Source: Atherinomorus stipes (taxonomy: Eukaryota > Chordata > Actinopteri > Atheriniformes > Atherinidae). Taken from it: a DNA stretch of 64,000 nt. The translations under genes were made by a program, and so were the position numbers. Each line of letters starts with the position of its first letter. The first letter of the stretch is position 1. This document shows positions 57,901-64,000 of the stretch, one piece after another. The notes beneath the pieces were generated by a model that ran no database searches, was not told where the DNA came from, and saw only the letters and a list, made by a program, of their open reading frames with translations. The DNA lies in assembly GCA_023101725.1 (NCBI GenBank), contig JALJCO010007877.1, positions 518,234 to 582,233 of the forward strand, given 5' to 3'.

Positions 57901-60815
57901 CTAAGTTGAAGTTGGAAATAGACTTCTATAAGGCTTATCACAAGCTAAATATGAATATATTTTTAAACTGTGATGCTCTGTGGCCAAGTCCAATCCTCAA
58001 GAGCCACTATCTTGCAACCTGCCTGGTTACCAGGCCTCGGCAACTGTACATGTCCGCAGCATGTATTTTGAAGCATCGACATCAGGGACATGTAAATGAG
58101 TGGTAGGGCCTCATGGTTGTTCATGCTCATTGCATGTATTTTTGTGAGATCAGGTTGATACGGTACCAAATGGATTCACAAAATAAAACTAAGTGATAAA
58201 TTAATACATTAGGCCCTCTGATCTGATTTCATCTCGAGCATCTCATGTTTTTATTGATTGCTTAGATGCAGCCTTCAACTCAAACGCCACATTTTCAAAA
58301 CAGTTAGCACACAGACCTAAAACTTCAACCTCAAAATGTCAAAGGTCAAAATAAGACATTGTGTTGGCAAAAGGCTGTAACCATGTCATAACATTTAAAG
58401 GGACAAGAGGCAGGAATTTAAAAAACAAACAAACATGCATGTCCATTTTTTTTTCATACTAATGGGTGATGAAGCACTAAATACCAAAAATAACGTTTCC
58501 ACCCACGTTTCTCTCCATTGCCTTGAACAGGCTGTGTGCTGCAAAATGCGCTGCAATTCGGTGTACAAATTGCCCATGCTGCGACGTCAAATGACGCTAC
58601 ATCCGCAGTTTTGATACAGGAAGAAGACGGTCGCGGTAAATTTAAACACTGTAAGCCATAGTTATGGATTCCTCTGCCGTCAGTAAACGATCCAGATCAA
58701 CTGAAAGACACTAAAAAGTGTACCTACGAAGAAAAAGCTTAGTAAACAACATTATAGCTTCAGTTTGTGCACGCTCCCGTGACGGCTTGGCTCGTGGCTG
58801 CAGTTACCTGAAACACCAGTCGCAACAGGTGAGTTTTGTTTCTTAATCTTGCCTCAAGTCCCTTTAAAATGTGAAACAGCAAATCAAATCAAACATCACA
58901 ACTTGTAAACAAGTTTATGATCTCTTTCAATCAATCATTACATAGTGGACAACAAAATACAACCCTCAGTGTGAATCAGTGCTCTACTTGACATTGTGGC
59001 CTGTTATACAGCTTCCATTTGTTGCCTTTCATAGGAGTGTCACATTTTTCTTTTGATAAAGAATTACATCCAGAATCATAAATGCTTTAATGCAGTTTTC
59101 ATCGATTTCACCATATTATTTTCAAACTGTGAAAAAAAACTGCTGAAAACCGAAATACTGTAAATATTACAGAAAATATCAACCAAAATACAAAACAACT
59201 ATAACTGTAATTCTCAGCCTCGTCTGTCTTGAAGATGGGGCCTCATGGCCTCATCCACCCCACATTCAATATCAGACTGATTGCTGATTGAAGATTTGTG
59301 TGTAGAAGTGTCAAACAGGCGCTTCAGTGATTCATATTAACCTTGGAAGTTTCTAATTGTTGGGACTAGATAGTTTCTATAGGTTTGGGTTAACTTTTTT
59401 AGCAAAAGGGTGAGGAAAGTGTGTCAATGCTACGAGAAAGTGTGGACACATTTTCAAGAGTTGTCTTCTGCTCCGCTGAGATAGTGTTGATGAAAACTGA
59501 GTGGATTCCATGTTTAAGCAGGTCAAAGCAATCAATAAAAACTGTAATTTACCATTAAAAATAATAATTACTGAAGCAGATGGTATATGTACAACAAGCC
59601 TTTCAAGCAGCTTATCAGTATTTCTGAAGCTTTCTAGCAAATGACCATATTATGTGAAACAAGTCATTAAAGCGACAAACTGCCTGAATCTGTTTTAAAC
59701 TTCGGTTTTGCAGCTCATCAGTTTTATTTTCTTTCAACTCATTGTTTTTGTCTTCCAAGAACGGATGCATGAAGCACATGAAGATCTTCCAGGTGCAGTT
59801 CCTGTAAAAATCGTGCGATAAGCGAATTCCTTTTGGTTTATGAACTTGACTGCTGATCAAATGACCCTTTGCGGAGTCTGCTGAAGAAAGATGAGCTACA
59901 GTTTGAATGTCATGGGGGCAATCGACTTCAGCCGTGAGGGTACGGCTGTAAATTTGGACTTTATGGATTTGTCCTTTCGGATCACTGATCGGACATAATG
60001 ATCCGGCAATGAGTTGTTTTTCTTTTGGGCTGTGTTGGGGCTTGCGGCAGACAGATTAATACACTTAAAGTACAGTCATGGTGCATGTTTAGAAAAGTAG
60101 GAACTGAAGCGTATCAGGTTAAAAACATGCACATGCTGCTTTGCAACCGATCAGCCCAGTTGTGAGCTAATATTGGAAGTGCACATGGCTAAGCTGTGTG
60201 GGAAAAAAGACCTCTCTAGCAATAGTGTTTCTAGTTGCCCCATTTTATTATATGGTGTCCTGGTTAAGGGCGGATTTTGTGACACAGATTGAAGAGATGA
60301 AATAAAGAATGAAAATCATAGTCATGCAAAATATGCATTGTGGTTTCTAGTTTTTCTTAATCTCTGTTGATCAGATGTCATGGTTTTGGGTGCTGCTGTT
60401 CAATAAAAAAAGAGAAAAAGCTTGAAACAGGAAACTGCATACTCATGTGGGACTTCCCTTTGTGCTGTGTGACAAAACCTTTACTCTTCTTCTCAAAGAG
60501 GACCGCAATTTTCAGCAGCAGCTTAAGAGGTAGATAAAAACTTCAGAACAACTTACATTTATTACCTCTATGTTATTTACAGGGGTTTTGTTGGTTTGTT
60601 TTAAATGTGTGGCCACTGCACTGAATGAATAATGTAATTTTGTGTCTGTGTGGTGGAAAAGACGCACGGAGACTTCATGATGTTTCTCATTCATTCAGTT
60701 GATTGACTTTGTCTTCTTCTTCTTTGTGCGTTTGCATCCTGGTGTGTAGTTCTCCAGCTGAAGTTACAACAGAGAAGAACCAGAGAAGAACTTGTCAGCC
60801 AGGGGATCATGTCAC
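54850..60815 (+). CDS. mrtfa: Myocardin-related transcription factor A-like, 5' exons
   Basis: MRTFs are SRF co-activators. G-actin binding to N-terminal RPEL motifs keeps them cytoplasmic, and Rho-driven actin assembly frees them to enter the nucleus. Two coding exons are visible: 54850-54979 (MLKHLRRVHIDPAPFRPQPI ... MDERAIRFELERQACQSLRK) and 60750-60815 (VLQLKLQQRRTREELVSQGI then MS). They join in phase 1. The second is the first RPEL motif; KLQQRRTREELVSQGIM is as in MRTF-A, whereas MRTF-B has RLQQ and EQLVDQ by memory. Upstream in-frame stop at 54820. A second ATG at codon 24 (AGCAGCATGG) has the better start context, so a shorter protein is possible. The gene continues beyond the window; the other RPELs, basic region, SAP, coiled coil and activation domain are not here. 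Alternative: mrtfb or another paralogue. Confidence 0.82.
54980..58394. other. mrtfa intron, left part
   Basis: No exon recognised. Contains a GT-rich coding-like shadow around 56840-56960 with no domain. Confidence 0.45.
58395..58867. mobile_element. TTAAAGG-ended MITE family C, copy 2
   Basis: TTAAAGGGACAAGAGGCAGG at the left and CTTGCCTCAAGTCCCTTTAA at the right form the TIR. It is the reverse complement of 14758-15223 in its interior. 473 bp, in the mrtfa intron. Confidence 0.8.
58868..60749. other. mrtfa intron, right part
   Basis: No gene or repeat structure recognised. Ends in a pyrimidine-rich tract and the acceptor GGTGTGTAG at 60749. Confidence 0.5.
60750..60815 (+). CDS. mrtfa: mrtfa exon with first RPEL motif
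   Basis: Acceptor TGTGTAG and strong donor GTAAGT at 60816. Encodes VLQLKLQQRRTREELVSQGI then M, S and one base. A following exon starting CCC/CT would continue as PLKSP, the family consensus. Confidence 0.93.
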
Positions 60816-61863
60816 GTAAGTACATGTCGTGACAGTAAACTCACACTTGTATGAGATTTGTACATAAGTTAAGAGAAGCTTAAGTGCATGTAGATTTCCC
60901 AGTAGATCCAGGCTGTGCAAGGTTTTCAGCTATGTGAAGTAAGAGTTCAAATCACTGAGTATAGATGCAGTCAATTAAAAGGGAACTGAATGAATGGCTA
61001 ATTACTTCACACTGAGCTGAACAACAAGATGAGCCATCAGTCAGTAGCAGTGCTGCCAAGTCTGCTTGTTATAAGCAGCTTTGGCTTGTTTTTTTTTAAG
61101 TTGCTTGCAAATATCATCAGCTGTGGTTAGTGGGTTCTTGGGCTTGTTTTCTTGAATATGGTTGATTTTCTGGGCTTGTCCTGCTCCCTTTATGAAGCCT
61201 TCTTGATTCTCTCACAGCTGTTCAATAAAGCTTTAACCCTTGAATGTGGAGAAGGTGTTCTAACCGGCACATCCACGCAGAACTTCACCTGACAGAGCGA
61301 CAGAGAGACGATGCCCGAGAAAAATTAAAGAAATACATAAAAATGGTGTATAGTAAATAGCAGGAGAAATAGAGTGCACTGGGGGTGGGGTTGTGACTTC
61401 AGGTGGGAGATGACTTGAAAGGATTCTGGCAAATTTGTAAGAGCATAATATGATGCAGCAGATAGATAGATGATGTGATGTAAAAGGTTGAATAATTTTT
61501 TTCGTGTCTGTTAAAAGAAGTGACATTAGTCTCTTAGCAAGCTAGTCTAACGTTGGTTTGGCTAGCTTAGCAATATAACTAAGGTAATGTTAGCTTTGAT
61601 GAAATTGCTACAGCACAAGACTGAATAAGATAATGCAGTGCATGTGTGCCTGACATCATGGTGTCTGGAATACAGTAGAGGAATTTTGTAGGAGAAATTA
61701 TTTCTAGCGTAATTCCTGCCAGCTACCAGGGTGTGTGGGAAAACGTTTATGTGTGGCTCAGTAAATGCTGCTAGTAGCTATTTCGACTATATTAATCTAT
61801 TAATTTAGACATCAAGCCTTATTTTATTATCATTAATGATTTTAGATTCAAACAGACTTTTTC
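60816..61863. other. Next mrtfa intron
   Basis: No exon recognised in this part. Confidence 0.45.
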
Positions 61864-62047
61864 ACAACTCCACTGCTTCCTGACTTCCTAACTTTGTCTC
61901 CTGTCTTTCATGATTGGACGGTTTGATTAATCCAGGTGTGCCTGACCTCAGTAACTACAAGGTCAATAACCAGACACACCTGGATTGATCAGCTTGTCCC
62001 GTCATGAAAGACAGGAGCTGGCTTAAGCTGGGAAGTAGTGGAGTTGT
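61864..62047. mobile_element. 184-bp hairpin MITE
   Basis: ACAACTCCACTGCTTCCTGA at the left is mirrored at the right (ggaagtagtggagttgt). The arms of about 75 bases include CTGTCTTTCATGA and TCCAGGTGTG, and the loop is about 35 bases. Imperfect but extensive pairing. Confidence 0.85.
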
Positions 62048-64000
62048 ACATGAAGCCAGAATTCAGACATGTATATAACTACAAAGGAAGTAGATTCTAA
62101 GGTTAGGTTCACTTACAGGTGCGGGCATGAAAAAGTTCCTCCTTTTTCTGCCAGAAGTGGTGCAGTAATAGTGCACCATTACTGCACTATCACTGGCTGA
62201 ACGATTTGTCCCGCAAATACGTCATCACGTACGGTGTCCAAACTTGGCGTGTGGAAACGTCCTTGTTCCGGGCGTTCATTTATGCTCTGAAATCATTTCC
62301 CCTGGGCACACAGGCGTTTCTCTGTGCGACTGAATTAGATTAGATCAAATGTTACTATAGATTAGACCGATATCAAAAGGTACAGATTCAAATTTGATAT
62401 AAAGAACATGGACACGAGTATAACAGAGTGTAACGGGACTGTTACACATTTACAGTCCTCTCTTATTTTAGCGTAATAAAGCTCTGGTACCCATTATGAA
62501 ATTTTAAACAACTACAGTATCTATAATAAAAGCAGGAGCAACGAGGTGTCATCTGTTCATTATTGGGAATGCTTGCATGTTGGAGTTTCTCTCAGTTAGA
62601 GTCTGTCTCATTTTCTTAAATGTGGTTTCCTTTTTTACACCTCAGCTGTTTCTGAAGTGTTTGGATTGTAGTTGAGACATTGCGCAAACCGTAGTTTCAG
62701 TCATCAAAGTGATGTGAATCAGTCATCTTGCAACTATCATCTTGAGTATCTTTGACCTGCTTTAACTGACTGAGAGCCAATTTTTCCATTGATGATTAAA
62801 CTCTAAATGTATCAATCATTACAGCTCTCATGCAGCTTTGCATTCTTTTTGGCTCCATTTCACAAACCTCATTGAGCTGCATATGCATTATTACAAGTGA
62901 GTTCTGCATACAGTTCTGTATATAAAAAGATCTTCATGACATTTAATCCCTGCTGATAATGCTTATGTTATATACTGACAAAAGCTTGCCTAAGTGCCCC
63001 TTAATTTAACTGTGGTCCATACTTTGCCCAGATAGTTGATAATGTCTTCTCATGGTGATTACTGTATTTCTACTTTATCAGAAGTTGTTAGAGAGAAACT
63101 AGTCGGTGCTGTGTGTCTTACTGGCTAGTTTTTCTTACTGGTAGCTCTGTATACGGTGACTGCTAGAAGTAGCAGTCTGAAAACTCTTTGTGGACTTAGT
63201 TATGCATTCACCTCATTGTTATTTTCTTGCTATACAAGATTATTTTCTGCATCACAAATGCACACAGAAATGATTTCCCCTCATTATGTGTTGCGGTTAT
63301 AATACAATTGCCAGTTGTTATCTTGGCTGGCAGACAGCGAGTAATAATAAGTGCTCAGCCCTAATCTAGTTTGAGAGCTACTCCAAAATGATATGTACAA
63401 CAAGCAATTTTCCAGTGTTAACAAACAGCAGACAAATGCTGTGGTTGAGTTTTTTATCATCAGGCTGTTCATAAACCACATGGGGGTGTAAAAAATGTGC
63501 TGAAACAGTGTGACTGTGATCAGGCTCAGTACGAGCAGAGTTAGTGCCGTCGCGGTTCTTATCAGTCTTGATATCTGTTTCCTCTGTTCTCACTCATTTT
63601 TTGTAAACTGGCAAGCACAAAGATTAGGTCAAAGTTAAGGTCAAGTTCATATATATAGCACACTTAAAGCAACATGCAGTACAGTAAAGTCCTGTACAAG
63701 TCTTCCAAATTTTCAAAATACAATTGCATGTTTAAAAACAAGATTATATAAAAGACTAAAACAACCAGAAGATAAAAGCATAAACACTTGTGTTAAAAGT
63801 AAGCGCAAATAGGTGCATCTTTAAAAGAGATTGCTCGACTGGCAAATCGACTGACACATGCAATGAGGTGGGGCAGAGCGTTCCAGAGATTTGGACGGTG
63901 GCCGGGAAGTGCAAAACATTAATACATTTACCTGAAACACTTTGCAAGTTCAACAAAACACTTGTACAAGTTAAAAAAAAACACTTATACAAGTTCAACA
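62048..64000. other. mrtfa intron to the window edge
   Basis: Contains a small hairpin at 62159-62188 (GTGCAGTAAT / ATTACTGCAC). No exon or RNA gene recognised to the end. Confidence 0.45.

Overview
The window is vertebrate nuclear DNA, most likely from a ray-finned (teleost) fish. The genes are split into short exons with GT-AG introns. The rest is AT-rich and full of fish-type repeats: Tc1-like transposons, small terminal-inverted-repeat (TIR) elements, tRNA-derived SINEs and L2-like LINE scraps. There are no operons, ribosome binding sites or CRISPR arrays, and most open frames are chance or lie inside repeats.

Two genes can be named, both on the + strand. From 8.6 to 25.9 kb lie five coding exons of a RhoGDI, best matched to the gamma type (arhgdig). 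They cover everything except the N-terminal exon, which I could not find in the window. From 54.85 to 60.8 kb lie the first two coding exons of a myocardin-related transcription factor, closest to MRTF-A (mrtfa); it continues past the right edge. Both products act around Rho GTPases and actin: RhoGDI holds prenylated Rho GTPases in the cytosol, and MRTF-A senses free G-actin through RPEL motifs. Their adjacency need not be functional.

On the - strand at 30.73-30.93 kb is an intact 64-codon frame for a one-pass membrane microprotein, with a poly(A) signal about 500 bases downstream. I do not recognise it.

Layout: 1-8.4 kb is flanking DNA with TIR elements and SINEs. 8.6-28.8 kb is arhgdig, whose 12.6-kb intron holds a nearly full-length dead Tc1-like element and many small elements, and whose next intron holds a 957-bp foldback. 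29-54 kb is repeat-rich intergenic DNA with the microprotein candidate and several nested insertions. 54.8-64 kb is the 5' part of mrtfa. Several unrelated short elements start TTAAAGG and end CCTTTAA, and one 339-bp family is present in two near-identical copies plus a fragment.
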